The notes under the pieces were generated by a model. That model was not told where the DNA came from. It searched no databases and worked only from the letters and a program-made list of their open reading frames with translations. From assembly GCA_003344405.1 (NCBI GenBank), contig NOWV01000073.1:186001-250000 (forward strand): a stretch of DNA of 64,000 nucleotides, given 5' to 3'. The position numbers were made by a program, and so were the translations under genes. This document shows positions 25,223 through 38,878 of this stretch, in pieces (within the stretch, counting starts at the first letter, position 1; every line of letters starts with the position of its first letter). Source of the DNA: Trichoplax sp. H2. Taxonomy: Eukaryota > Placozoa > Uniplacotomia > Trichoplacea.

Positions 25223-27110
25223 CTATTTGATAGAGAAAAAATGGAATTAGTTCCTTTAATTCGTCTTTATCTACGTTGTTGTCGATATTATTTTCTTTCG
25301 AACACCAAACTAATTTGATAGTATATAAACGGCAGTATCGCTGCAAAGCATGCAATGTCCTACGATGTCAAAGTACTATCCATCATGCATATCACGACTG
25401 GCTATCCATTAGTATAGGATATACTATATCTCAATAGTCAGGTGTATTTTCTATTCATTAAGAGGCGAACAAGACTACAGTCATCTATCAAGGTTTGGAT
25501 AACATATAATTATCATAGATTGTACTGAACGATTTCAGTGGACAACATTGGCCCGTAGAAGCGTGTCATGGTGCTACTCCTCTTGAAAGAAAGTCTTTTA
25601 CTGCTCTACTATACAAGCATTGCGTAGCAAGGCAACTCATGTACTCCACGCGCAGTCATTCAACTATCTCATTTTTACTTCTATCAAGTCAATAATCAAC
25701 CTGTGGATTCTTCTCTGATTGCATATCGTATGCTAGTCTTTAATGGATCTCTTGATGGCGAAGTCACTAGTTTTCTTAGACTTGAAAGCCGGCAGCGGCA
25801 GCAAATCCTAGATCGCTCAATGCTTGCAGGATTACTAAAAGGATGATGTTGTCGCGCTTGCGTTTCCTACCGTTTGTCAATTTTATTGTGGATCCAACTC
25901 TGTAGTCTACTATAGAGTCTGTCTAGCTGTTGGAGCTCTAGTAGTGCCAGTGCCTTGCAAAATAGTATCGTCGTGTTTGGAGCATGCTCTGTCGTGATCC
26001 TGACTTCCCAAGTCAAATCAGCCGTCATGCCCTATGATCTCATGATCACTATATTTCTATTTGCTATTGAATAGAGAAATAGTAGGGGGGGTGACAGACT
26101 ATTTTGCACAGTGTAATACAGTCGTGTACAGTGTACAGTATGGCCTCTACAGTACAATGAGTCTACTGTACAGTACACAGTACAGTAGGTACAGCGGGTG
26201 CTCTCTGTTTCAGGACCGTCTCTACAGATCTCATACGATAGGAGGTTTCTTCCATTACCTCGTCTATCTTTCCATCTGCTTGTTAACCATAATATCTGAG
26301 CAAACTAGGGATTGCAATAGTTAAGTGTCATTGTTGACTATTTGATAGACTATCAGCAGCCTCGTCATTCTACTGTATCATCGGCCCTACGTACTCTACT
26401 GTATGGAACAAGTTCGACACGAAGTCGGACTAAAGCCGGACCGCGATGGTCTAGAACGGAGTATGATACTGTACTGGTATTGTACCGGTATTGTACCTGT
26501 GTTCGCGTCCCTTCTGCCATTTGTAATGTAAACAGTTCTAATAGCTGTACTGTACTGTACTGTATTTTAGTATCGCACAGTACACCGAAAATGAGAAAAA
26601 GCCTAGTCAATTTGTAGTGATAAGTGACCAGTTGTATCGTCAGAATAGAAAAATGGCACGCAGAGGTTGGCGTTGTTCTCTACTGAGAATAAAATGCCGT
26701 ATTTCATGTAAAGGTTATTGCATTGGATCCAAATGAATTCTCCGAGACACCTGCCACTCTGCCAGCATTGTTTGAAGTATTGTACTGTACTGTACACTGT
26801 AGCTGCCTGGTATACAGTACTGTACAGTGTACAGTAGTACTGTACAGTACTGTACCAGAACTTCTTACAGTCCAAATCACCGCGTACTGTACTAGATAAT
26901 GTACTGTAGCAATCATGAGCGACTCAGGTGCAGCAGGTATCGAAAGCTGCTGAGCTGACAAGGGACGACGGTCTTCAAACAGCCCAATGTCTGCATAAAA
27001 GGAGAAAAATGGCTGACTTTCTTCACTGAAATTTTAGACATTCCTTATGCCCTCTTATTCTCATCACGTCAAGAGTTGGAAGATAGACTGAAGTAATATG
27101 TTTTAACTAG
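25223..27110. other. Divergent spacer INTS5/GNPTAB
   Basis: Should contain the missing first exon and promoter of INTS5 and the GNPTAB promoter. GC content is higher here than elsewhere. The centre (26.1-26.9 kb) is filled with ACTGT/ACAGT palindromes. The short ORFs here are low-complexity translations of that repeat. Confidence 0.5.
26095..26905. repeat. Cluster of GTACAGTAC / GTACTGTAC palindromic pentamers
   Basis: Four dense patches (about 26105-26195, 26475-26575, 26775-26855, 26885-26905) built from the pentamer TGTAC and its reverse complement GTACA. Because both orientations are interleaved, the patches form nested perfect palindromes such as GTACAGTACTGTAC. A smaller patch recurs at 27419-27436. 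Confidence 0.88.
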
Positions 27111-30100
27111 ATGGCTTTGACTAAAACTATTCAGAGACACATCTATTCTTGCTTGTCGTCTCGATATGGAATCACCTTGTCCATTGTTGGATTTATTCTG
27201 GCATTGATATTTTCATTCGAGCTTGGTGAGGTAAAAAAATGAAATGATTACTCATCATAGTTAGCATAGATACAGGAGGGTTGTTCTATTCATTGCTTAT
27301 CTTTATGGTAATGTTGCCTGTTTTCTTCTTAGCAGTTTGAACCTTTCGTAAATAGCTCGAATGTAATCAATGACCATGACAGGACTACATTTTCAATAGC
27401 TTAACTCTTGGCACTTTGTCCTGTACTGTACTGTACAATAGCTGACGCCAATTATTCTAATTATAAATCTTCACGCTGATCCAGAAATTCATTCATTAAA
27501 ATTAAAATTTGTTCTGAGTACAACATACAAATTGCTAATGCTATGCTTAATGATTATACCTAATCTTATATTATTATTTTCATCTTCAAGCTGGCAATAA
27601 AATGGAGTAAGGTCCAGTATGCATCTACATTTGATAGCTTTTATGACAATCTTGCAGGCCAATCATATCAAGACAGGTAACGTCCAATTTTGCATTTGGA
27701 TGCCTTAATAAGTAGCCTGATTATCATGATACTTTGACTAGTCTTGCTATTCCATACTTACAGCTTTAAAATATTATTGTAAAGATTGCTGCTATGCGTT
27801 CATTGCTTAATAATTAGACGAAAAGGATACAATGATAGTTGCTGCAAGAAACTTACTTAGCTAACTACTTCATCAGCAATGTGGGCTAACGGTAGAGAAC
27901 CAATACATAATGTAGCCATAACATGGTTTACTATGCAAAGTTATTTTAAAATGATGAATGGAGTATACTTTACGCTAATCAATCAATGCCATCGATAAAC
28001 TGTTATGGACTGTATAATTTCTATTAGATAAGTTACTGCTTACTGAATTATGAAACAAAGTACATTAATATTATTGACAACACTAATTGCGATTAAATTG
28101 CAAGTGGATGTAACCCTTCTCCGTAACAGCATAAAATAGAGTTGAAATTTTACGTACTTTATTAATTTTAATAGGATATGTACTCCTATGCCGATCGATG
28201 TCGTATACACATGGGTAAATGGCTCTGATCCAAAATTAATTCGCGAATTAACCGCTATTAAAAGACAGATGCAACAGGAAGTTCAAGAAATGCAAATAAA
28301 CATGTAACTGCAGTAATACCAATAAGGATTAACTAATTTTTTTTTATAATATGTTACGCGAACTATTGCGTGCTTATATTATGTGTTCTACTCTGGCAGC
28401 TTATTAAGTGAGTTCAATTGTGTTCGTTGGATGTTGTATAATCCATACGGTACAATGTATCAAGCATTTCAACTCTGCATGCATACTTCGAGAAATATCG
28501 CTGCTCGCTACTTTTCCTATTAAACCTGTACATCAACGTTTCTTATTAAATTTCAGTATCTGCGCTAGCATCATATTTATGATACGGTATTATGTATACT
28601 CTTATTTCAGGTTCTACGAGGAATGTCCTCATCTCAAGAACATCGATCTTAGGTAATACGTGAAACAATGATTTTTTAATATTCCGTACGATGGAAGATA
28701 ATAATTTTCCTGCATAATCACATTTCTAACCTATTAATAAGTTGTAAGTATTGAAATATATATTTTAGAATAACGGTCAAACTATTCCTATGTACTGTAG
28801 TAAATTACGCAACTTTACTCTTTTGGGGGATTGTGCAAAGTATCTACCAGATACTACGGTTGTTGAAATTAGCCATAAACATGAAACCGCAAGCAGTGGA
28901 AATTCTTCCAGGTAAAGTTTTCGCATTTACTAATTTAAAATAAAGACCATCCAGTAGAAACAAATACTACTTATTCGATTTTTATAAAACTGCCTACTAA
29001 TGCAAATTTATTATCAACAGCTGGTGCTCTTTTGTCAATTGCATCCCTTCTACTATCATCGTATTAGAAGGATCTCAGCTAGCCACTGATGTAACGTTGC
29101 TATCAATACGTGAACTACACGAGTCTTTGAGCTCAGTTCGTTGGATTGTCAATGTTACCAATGCTATGTATAAAAAGTTATCCTACGCTGTAGATGTTGA
29201 AAAAGTAGAAAATGGTAATTAATATCTGTCTAAGCTCCAATAAAATTAATAGATACTCTCTTTACTCCTCTAAAACTAATAATGACTAATTATTTTGATG
29301 CTAGTTCGTTTCGCTTTCAAGTCTAAAATCGAAATGCACGATGAGCAATTAGCAGTATCAAAGGCTTACCTGGTAACTAATGTGACAGTTAAGAATAATA
29401 CAGCATTCCGGATATTCCTTTATTTTTTTTTATAACATTCTAGACATCTAACAAAGTTGAGCCTCTTGGAGTCGCATTAGAGCGCCATATTCTGGTTACT
29501 GGACTTCCGATTCGATATCTAATGGATGAGACCTATTTAAGAAAAAGAATTAAAGTCATACTAAAAAAATATTTAAGAAATGAGACATTACCAAAGGTAA
29601 AATAAACCGTCGCATATTGATTGCTAATTTAATAAAACCTTAATATTATTGAACATTCATGGTCCATATAAATTACTGTAAACTGTATTTTCTAATTAAA
29701 ATAGATTAAAGCATACGCTACTCAAGGCACTATTTTAGTTGAATTATCAGAAAAGTATTCAGGATCGAAACTTAGCGAAACCGTGAGTAAATCGATTCCT
29801 TATAGAATGTATCACTTAAAGTTATCTTTACTCAAATACTCTACTATTCACAAAATAACTAGAAATTGATCAAATTTAATGGTCACTTAATAAAAGTATA
29901 CCAGGCCTACCTGGTCTGGGCACCAAGACGCTCTATTTCGGTTAGTATTAGCTTCAGATTATCGTATATTTTGTGACCGCACGATACGGATTTTTCATTC
30001 TCATCCTGAATGACTACAATACATATTTCTTGTCCTGTATACACTAATTTCATCTACCGACTTATGCTGTAAGGACGGTGATGACAATGATGCCGATCCA

Positions 30101-33100
30101 GATATCAACATGGCCTCAAACAGATTTTCAGATAACCAAGTCAGTTACTTTACGATGTTCACAACATTTGTTAATTTCTAGATTATAACCTTGGATTTCA
30201 TAACTGATATAGGAGCTACGATTTTCGATACGATCAGTTGAGCGATATGCACCATGGGTTCGCAAGATTTTTATTGTTACAAATGGACAAATTCCTAGCT
30301 GGTTAAATCTAGAAAATCCCCGTGTCCAGATTGTTACACATGAGGTGATAAGCTGGTGTTCAGCTTTCGTTATTAAATGATGCAGTCACAGATTACTAAT
30401 TATATCTAAAATTGTAATTCAGTAACTGACTGTCAAATAAATCAATCGTTAATAATGATACTAACACTGCTTATATATATACACAATAGTAGAACCTACG
30501 GATATCGAAATTAGAATGTTAACAATTTTTTTATATCGGACGTTTCTCTAGCAAATCTACCTCAACCGCAGCCACTTACCATCCTTTAGTTCACCATCTA
30601 TAGAGAGTAATATTCATAGAATACCCGGATTGTCTAAGAAATTTATCTATCTAAATGATGACGTGTTTTTTGGAAGACCTGTTTGGCCAGATGACTTTTA
30701 TACTCATGCAAATGGACAAAAAGTAAACCGAGTTCACTTTTGCGCGTATAGTTCTCGACAATGTTGATGATAATACGCGTATCATTTTTGTACCCTTAAC
30801 ATAGATTTACCTAACATGGCCCGTTCCTAACTGCAATGAGGGCTGTCCTCCAAATTGGATCCGAGATGGTTATTGTGATAAAGCTTGCAATACCTCATCC
30901 TGCGATTGGGATGGAGGAGATTGTTTAGGTCTGCTTCAGTAAATTTTTTCAGTGTTGCAATTATAATTGCATACTATCAAATCAATCCTAGTTTATTGAG
31001 TAATAACGACATATTCACTTCTTGTGGTAACTCGTAGGTGGAACAGAAGCTGGACAGGCGACATTACACGGCATAGGACAAAATGCAGGACTTCACCAAC
31101 CAGGTCACTAGTAACCTTAATATAAGGAAATAATGCTGGAATTTGATAACTAACTTCTAAAAAATTTATAGCGATAATCAGTTATTGTAATCTTGGCTGT
31201 GCTGATAGCTGGGTTGGAGATAAATACTGTGACCAGGTTAAATATATATATATTTATATCCAATCTGAGATTTCTTGAGAACTAAAATAGCAGTGCGAAT
31301 ACATTTGAATTAATTACATCACGTTATCGTTCTTTGTAATTATTATCATAGTCTTGCGATGTAGCATCTTGTGGCTTTGATGGTGGTGACTGTGGAACTG
31401 CCAGATACTCTATGCTTTATCGTGTGGATTTGCATAATACTACAACTTCAGTTATTGTCCCGCATGGTTAGTATGCTGTCTTACACCCTTAAAACTCCAA
31501 ATAATGCGAAATAAAATTATATAATTATTAAATTTTATACTATCAAAGTAAGGAATTGAATTTCAATTCTTCCACTAGGATTGGAAGCTATGTATATTAA
31601 TTTGACAGAAGTTTTTCAGTATGCAACAATTACCGACGCAGAATATGACGGAAAGAGTTGCGCAATTCGAACTGCTGTTGTTTCCGAAAAAGCTAAAGTT
31701 TTAACATTCTTATTCTATGAAGCTTCCAAAATGGCTTGTAATGACACACAAATTAAAGTTACTTTAGTGAGTTCATCTGATACGGCAACGCGAAAGGTAG
31801 TATTCATGATTGCAGTTTTGTTATAAGGCAATAATTATATCAAGTTGGTTATTAATTCTTTTACAACCCTGCTAGTTTCAATTTACATTTAGTGTGAATT
31901 TAAATCAAGTATATCACTCCCCGACTCAATCTTTTTATACAGCCCAGGTGAATACGGATATTATTATGTATCATTTCATAGTAATATTGTTGTAAATAAT
32001 TTATTTCTGTAAAACCTAAATTGTAATTTTTTTCTAGCCGAATAAGACTCTCTCCTTAACCATGCAAAACTTTTGGAAAGATAACCCAAACCTAAAGTAA
32101 TTATTACTTTTAAAGACTTGTCAACGGTAATCATTTCATATAAAATTGTTGCTATGCTGTCAATTTACTTTCACAGGCGATATAGACCAAGCTTAGCGCC
32201 TAGAAGTCTTTCTTGGGATAATATTACCATATCCGACCTTGATGATATCTCTACCAGTCTCAATCGCTCTTTAATCACACTGAAAAATGATTACAATAGT
32301 GGTTATTTAACACGCAAAGGATATGAAATTAGAAAGTCTCAATTGTTAATTTCATACGGTAAGAAAGCATGCAATACAATCCGAATTGAACATATTCTAA
32401 CCTATATTTGAATAAATAAATTATATATTATTCAATTGTACACGATAACAGTTAAGGCTAGACTAGACAAAAAAAGAAACGTCAACGAACCCAGAAAGTC
32501 AAAGGCAGTTCATTCCTCCCCTCGTCGCCTTTTAAGCTATTCTGTTCGTTAGCTATTGCAAGAATTTCTTCTTTAATTTATTATATATATCGCAATAAGT
32601 CCATTTCTTTCTTATATTTATTACTAGGGTAGAGGATCATTTCCTTGGGAGAAGCAAAGAATGTTCGATAGTTTGATTGAGGTTATACGCTGTCAATTGT
32701 CATTGTAAATAAAACTTTTTCGATATATTATTAAATCTCTACATGTACATTCTGAATAGACGAAAGAAAAATTAGAAGCGATAGAACAGCTCAGACCTAA
32801 ACCCGTTATTGGTCGAAAGCTACTAGAGGCATTTAAAGGATCTCTGCAGCACGTTAATCGCATTTACAACAAAATGTTTGGATACGTGGTCAGAAAAATT
32901 CCTGCCCATATATCCCATATGATGGATAAAGATATCTTACAGGAACTGCATGATGTGTATGTATTAGTAGATAAATGACCGATTGAAGTGCGTATTTTGT
33001 ATTGTAATAATGTCATTGTCTATTAAGTCGATAATTAAGCACCTCTGTAAGTTACGATTTATAAATAAATGGCATTCTGCAGCCTTCCGCAAGAGTTCGA

Positions 33101-34725
33101 AAAGACTTCCGCTCACCGTCTTCGGAGTCCAGACGATATGCAATTCTCATTTTCTTACTATTATTATATCATGGGCAAAATGGAAGAATTAAATGTGTCT
33201 AAGTTTTTTAAGGACATTGATACGGACAACTCAGGGTATATCATAATTTGTTGCTGATATCTTTTACAATAGCTGAAGTGTGAAGCTATTTCGCTCGTAA
33301 AATTGACAGAAATTAATAACTTAAATAATATAATTAGGGTACTTTCCGATCGAGAGTTGCGTACATTGGTTAGCCGAATTCTTCCGTTGCCTGTATCATT
33401 CCAGGTATTTTTTCATTCACCAAGAATTGTTAGAACTAATGTCATTACTAAAATAATGGAAAATTATTGATTTAAACTACATCATGTTTATCATCACTTG
33501 CTAGGCTTTATCGAATGTAGAAAAGACGCTAATTAACTGTTCCGTGGCTTTAAATATGTCTACGACAGCGTCAACTGAAAAATTAGCTAAAGAAATGTAT
33601 TTTGAAGCAAAGTTGGTAAGTAACTTCTCAAGTTCGAAAAGCAGTAGTGTTTGTGATTAAAGCATCTAGGTGTAATATGAAATTGGTATCGTCTCTTAGC
33701 CTCCAATTACTTTGGAACTTATATCGAGCTGCGATCCAATTGTTAGTTTAATTAATGAAAGTTATACGCCTACAAACAAGCACAAGTAAGTAAATTTTCA
33801 TAGAGATACCGCAATCATTATCTAATTTAAGTTTATTTCCTCAGATTTGAAACTGTTGACGACGAAAACGTAGCTTTCAAAATGCTCCGCAACAATGTTA
33901 CAACAGTGAGAATTCATTTCTATTTTAAGAGCTAGTTACTCATTTATTCAGTATATTAACGTACTAAACCAATCTTCTCACAGGTTATGATTCAGTTAGA
34001 CTCAATCAGAAGAGACAGAAAGTAAGAATTTAGCAATGTTGTAGCATTGAATGTTATCTTGTCGTAGATGAATGGGTATACATACCATTGAAACATTTTC
34101 CCTGTATTGATTTGTTAAGAAAATTTATATGTCTGAATGATGATATTGACCATGAACACGAAAATGCTATTTTGGTAAGTAGTTTTTTAAATTGCAGAAT
34201 TAGCCAAAGTGTCACTATTTAAAACTATTTAAATAAATTTTAGAAATCTAAATATTGCTCTCTAGATTAAGGGGCTACTCATTGAACTATATGAAACACT
34301 GTTTCCGACACCATCGCAATTCGAACTGCCGAGAAATTATCGTAATCGATTTTTATATGTGAAGGATTTAGAAGAATGGTACAGCACATTTTCCAGGATT
34401 ACACTAATTTTTTGTGAATATTTTAATAACCAATCCATACAGCAACATCATTTTACTTTCATTCTCAAGGGCAAGGAAAAAACGAATATTACGAATGTGG
34501 GCTTATACGATCTTTTACATTATATTATTATTCACGTTATTTTCATTTATTTATGGCCGGGTAAGAATTCCATTATACTTTTTTTGGGACTTATTCCAAG
34601 TAATCGATCGTGATTTCTAATTTACGTATCTTATCTAACCTGTGAAGATTGTGGCATACAAGCGAAGATATGCGAGAAGGCAAAGATCCGATTCTTCATC
34701 AGAGGAGAGATTGCTTGATGTTTAG
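27111..34725 (+). CDS. GNPTAB: N-acetylglucosamine-1-phosphotransferase alpha/beta precursor
   Basis: Golgi enzyme that adds GlcNAc-1-phosphate to lysosomal hydrolases, the first step of mannose-6-phosphate tagging. 33 exons, 1141 residues (human 1256): 27111-27230, 27591-27676, 28175-28303, 28611-28652, 28801-28911, 29021-29214, 29305-29372, 29444-29596, 29705-29782, 29863-29940, 30074-30139, 30213-30344, 30552-30722, 30805-30928, 31038-31103, 31172-31236, 31352-31466, 31579-31796, 31876-31947, 32038-32096, 32177-32358, 32635-32681, 32760-32956, 33083-33235, 33338-33404, 33505-33615, 33700-33785, 33845-33905, 33984-34021, 34120-34174, 34266-34378, 34470-34560, 34648-34725. N-terminal anchor (20-38); Stealth motifs [13 protein letters not shown] (~75), [17 protein letters not shown] (~390) and [12 protein letters not shown] (~440); two Notch-like LNR modules ([16 protein letters not shown]); DMAP1-binding-like helix (716-776); S1P-type site RKLL (811-814); EF-hand DIDTDNSG (~901); C-terminal membrane helix (1096-1115). 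Exons 4-5 and the 32358/32635 join are least certain. Confidence 0.97.
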
Positions 34726-35753
34726 TAAGCAAACACATTTTGTATTCTAAATCTATAAAAATTAGTGCTGTATTATTCTTTTACTGAAATGGCTCAATTG
34801 TATCCTTTTAATGCCGTAGTAGTGTAATACAAGTGTAAACGATTTATACAATGCATATTAAATATGTTGCACCTTAGAATAGTATGTAATCGTACAAATC
34901 TATCTTCTTTCCTGGATGTATAGTATGTGTAAGCTGAAAGATTCTAACTGTGTTATTAAATATCGTTCATGTTTCCGATTAAACCCAACTGAACAAATTA
35001 TGCCCGATGCGACCATGGAAGCTAGCTAGCTAACATCTTGCCATATTTATTACTTTTTTGATATGGCATTGCGATTATGATTCAATCGTCATAAATCCTT
35101 TACCGTACCTATCAATTCTTAAGTACCCGTTACTAAGGTTTGAATTCAAAATTGTTTATAAAATAATGAAAATTATACAGACTAAATCAATTCTATGTTG
35201 CGACGATTTATCTCATGTAATACTATTTCTAGGCACTGTCTTATCGACCACGCTTACTAATCGATATATGAATGAATCTGCTATTTATCTCTGTATGTGG
35301 ATAGTAATTTTTGATAATAGAAATTGCGTTATGGTTTTAAGATTTAAATTACTCTGCGTAAAGCAAAATGTTGTAAGGAACTGCTTGCGTAATAAAATTT
35401 TTATTGCTATTATCATGATACAAAATTGCCCTTTAAAGGAACGCTCATTACGAACTAGTTACTATCGCAATGAAAACGTTTTATAACTGAAACAGCACAA
35501 TAAAATATCTGGCTAGACCAGAAGCGCAATATTACTCGTAGTCTTTTGTTTTATGCAACGAAACGAAATAGTGAATAAAATAATCCTTATACAGTACAAT
35601 AAATTTCCAATAAACGATAAATTTTTCGATACCATATTAACAGCGACTGTACATCGAAAATCTTCAATATGAGAAGTCCAACTTACGGTGGTATATGTTT
35701 GCTAATGTAATATTTTTAAATAATGACAACAGAGTCTAGTTAGGCAAAGCAAA
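34726..35753. other. Intergenic, convergent 3' ends
   Basis: Between GNPTAB and the TMEM41-type gene. A 142-codon plus-strand open stretch (35058-35486) begins with a TTG, has no recognisable domain and looks like chance or UTR. Nothing else is supported. Confidence 0.5.
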
Positions 35754-37839
35754 TTAGCTTAACTTTTCTCTTAGTTTTTTCTTGTAAATCGCAGGCAATA
35801 TTGCCAGCAAAGCAAATACAATCAAAATTATGACAGAAGTAGGTGAAATGGCGTCGCGAGTAGTCGTCAGTTGATGGAGTGTAGTACCCGCTCGGATCCA
35901 CATAGCGCATAATGGCGAGACACCTACAAAAACATTAAGGGACGATATCAGAAATAAATTGGATGCTATTGAGCTGAGCAAGTTTTGCTAGAATCCCAAA
36001 CCGCTATTTCAACGTCTAAATATTAACAATCCAGTCAATATACTGATACCGATTAAGGTGCCAAAAAAGAAGGGAGAAAGTGGTACCCCAACAATCGGAG
36101 AAGCTACATTTATGAACCAGTTAGGGATAAAAGGAGTAGCTCTAAGGAATGCAATATAATTAAACAGGTGTTCTCGATGTTGCTGTACCTGAGTAACAAA
36201 AAAAATGATACTTTTAATATACTATACACAGTATTGTAACAATACTGTCTGTGACATGATATCAACATGATCCATGCAGCAGCCATTAAACTAACAGTTA
36301 AAGTAGCCAAGTCTGTAATTTTAAATCATAATTTTCGAATTATCAAAAACTAATACTTTAGCATGAATCACCTGCGTATTCCAACTATTTATACGTTCAG
36401 GAAAATAACGAGTTAACAACTTTTTACCATAAGCATCGGATAGCAAGTAGCTAAATGTAGCACCAAAAGCCGAACACTATCACAATACATTACAACAATT
36501 AGTGTATAATATAATAACAGAATGAATCTATTAATGATAAAATTGATGCTAGCGCTATTAGAAATTAAGAATAATTGTTGAATGATAGTATAAAATATAT
36601 TACAATACTTTGTGTTGAACGATAATAGCAATAATAACAGTTTGGTAAATTACCGTGCAAACTATAGCGAGAGCCAATGGAAACGAATATAGAAAACCGG
36701 AAAGAATTACAAGAAATATTGTCCCTGGAATTGTAAAAGCTTGTAGGCTGGCAGATAATTAAAGAAATAAGGCAAACATTCGGACTGTATGCAGAGAAAT
36801 CCGTACAATTGATAAGAGTGATAAATAAATGTAGAATTAAACGGTATCAATATTGGCAATATTAACGAAAGCGCTTTACTACTGGTAAAAGGAGTTGTCC
36901 ATAGTTTGGATATTTTCATAGCTACTATCGTTCATCAAAAAGCTGAGACACTGCCTTAATGTCAATATTCCAATAATTATATAAATAATGTATCAAAATA
37001 AGAAAGTTAATACAGTAGTCCTAGATCCGTCAAGAATCTTCCTTTAAAGTACGGTCATACAATTCTTAAGTAAATTATGGATAAAACTAATTACTCGCAA
37101 GACGTATTATCATTGATCAATGCAAGCTCAACAATTGAATAAGGTAGTAGTTAATCTAGACTATTTTTTGTCTCTATTCCAGGTCTCTTTACCTAGTGTA
37201 AACTATTATTCCGGCTTTACTAATTCTACAATTGACGTCATAGAACCTTTGGATGAATTTAATTCACTACCGATTGAGCTTATTAGAATCATTATTAAAC
37301 TAGAACCTTTTGATTGATTTTATGGTAAATCTATACTGTAATAAAACTTACAAATCAATGCCACCAAACTTTACAACTGCAAAATAAGTAAATTAGCAGT
37401 AAAAGTGCATTTACTATTTGGCATCATTGGCAGACATCTATGTGCTATAATTAACAAATAATTTGCTACTTTAAGACTACACTACGTGTATACCGAATAT
37501 CAATATTTTGTTTCATCATCTAAGTCTCAACTATATCTGAATATCCTAACAAAGAAATTTCACCATAATGTCATGATTTAAAAATTAAACCGATATCGAT
37601 GACAAAGGATACACTAGAAATATACCGCAAAACATGATGATCAAATGATAAAAATATTGGTGGTTATACTTTTCCAACAATAAAGCAAGCTGCTTTGTGT
37701 CATTAAGGTTTTTGGGTAGTTTTAGCTGCATTGCATCTTCCCTATAATATACAAAAGATATTACAACAGCTTGATTATGATGATGGATTTTGTAGAATAG
37801 CAATAGAGTAACCCTTCCAATCTGGGACATTAACAACAT
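35754..37839 (-). CDS. TMEM41B: TMEM41-type VTT-domain ER membrane protein
   Basis: ER lipid scramblase of the DedA/VTT superfamily, needed for autophagosome and lipoprotein formation. Exons: 37626-37839, 36654-36739, 36372-36476, 36050-36188, 35754-35923; about 237 residues (human TMEM41B 291, 41A 264). Conserved: KLPKNLNDTKQLALLLEKY (human KVPRDMDDAKALGKVLSKY), the re-entrant motif FTIPGTIFLVILSGFLYSF, FPLALAIVC, HREHLFNYIAFLRATPFIPN, NWFINVASPI, AGTTLHQLTT and a C-terminal KKKLREKL. Two points are open. Compared with human, about eight residues are missing where exon 1 (donor TGC G|gtatat) joins exon 2 (tacaag|CT), so a tiny exon may be absent from this model. The start also assumes that the open frame from the ATG at 37839 is read through an acceptor-like tatag at about 37742. 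41B is preferred over 41A from the FPLAL and HREHL matches. Confidence 0.88.
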
Positions 37840-38684
37840 AACAAAGCTGCATGTTACAATAACACATTAAATCTGAAATTCATAGCCGTATTCTGGATGA
37901 GAATAATATCATCGTATCAACTGATTGCAGTCATAGTTATATATCATTAGTTCAGTAAGCTTGCAACTACAGCAAATTAGCTCTGCCTTTATCCACGTTA
38001 ATTACAATCTAATCAAGCATAGTGTTGAAAGGCAGCATTATCGCCTGATTAATTGCCAGTATATCATTGATACTAAGAAAGATTTTATTGATGATGATGA
38101 TCTCTACAGTACCTTTCGATCATGCAAGCTACCTACTACTCCCTATCACTACTATCCTAATCCATTGATCAACCACATCTGGATCGATAGCACTCTCTTT
38201 CCTCATTCACTATACTGTAGGTATGTATGCAATAGAAATTATTGACTATTAGCAACTATTGGAAATAGGCATCGAGCATACATTCGAGGCTATTTTGATA
38301 CTACCATTGCATACTATTTTATTATTACTCTATATCTATGCTAACCACTGATGTTTTCATTCCATTATTTCTATGCATGGATCTAGTACTTACTCTTTTA
38401 ACGTAGGAAATGTCAAGTAGAGTATTCGCATCACAATAGCAATGATTGCAAAGGTTGTGATGAGTAATCCAATGTAGAAGTAAGTCCGCATAGGCTCGTC
38501 GTCATTTCGTCCTTTACATTGAAAGATTGTTGGATTTTAACAAGTATAGATACAGTATGTTGTTGAAATAAATACGTCAATAAACATTGTTATTGCTGTT
38601 CCGTTTGCAATCATGATTCTTCAATTGTTACTATTACGCTTATGATTAATTATATTATTTATACAATACTAACGATCTAGTAAG

Positions 38685-38878
38685 TAGAAGAATTTGATCA
38701 TTGTGACTATGATAAAGCTAAAGAGAAAAATTCTTTGATTTAACTGGTCGTGTCAAGTAAGATTAACCACATTATACAGATCGAAGTGATTGCAACGATG
38801 ATGACTGCATTACAGCCAGAAGAGTTTGGTCATGGCGACTATGACCAAAGCTAAAGATAAAAATGTCTTGATCCGATT
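38685..38878. repeat. Imperfect direct repeat pair
   Basis: Two copies of a roughly 60-base element sharing agaag-a/g-tttg-tcat and gactatga..aaagctaaag words, offset by about 133 bases. Confidence 0.65.

Noticed and set aside
26061-26961. Several overlapping 80-90 codon ORFs on both strands.
   Set aside because: Low-complexity translations of the TGTAC/GTACA repeat (VQYST- and TVLYST-type peptides).
35058-35486. 142-codon plus-strand ORF after GNPTAB.
   Set aside because: Opens with TTG rather than ATG, AT-driven composition, no domain; most likely chance or 3' UTR.
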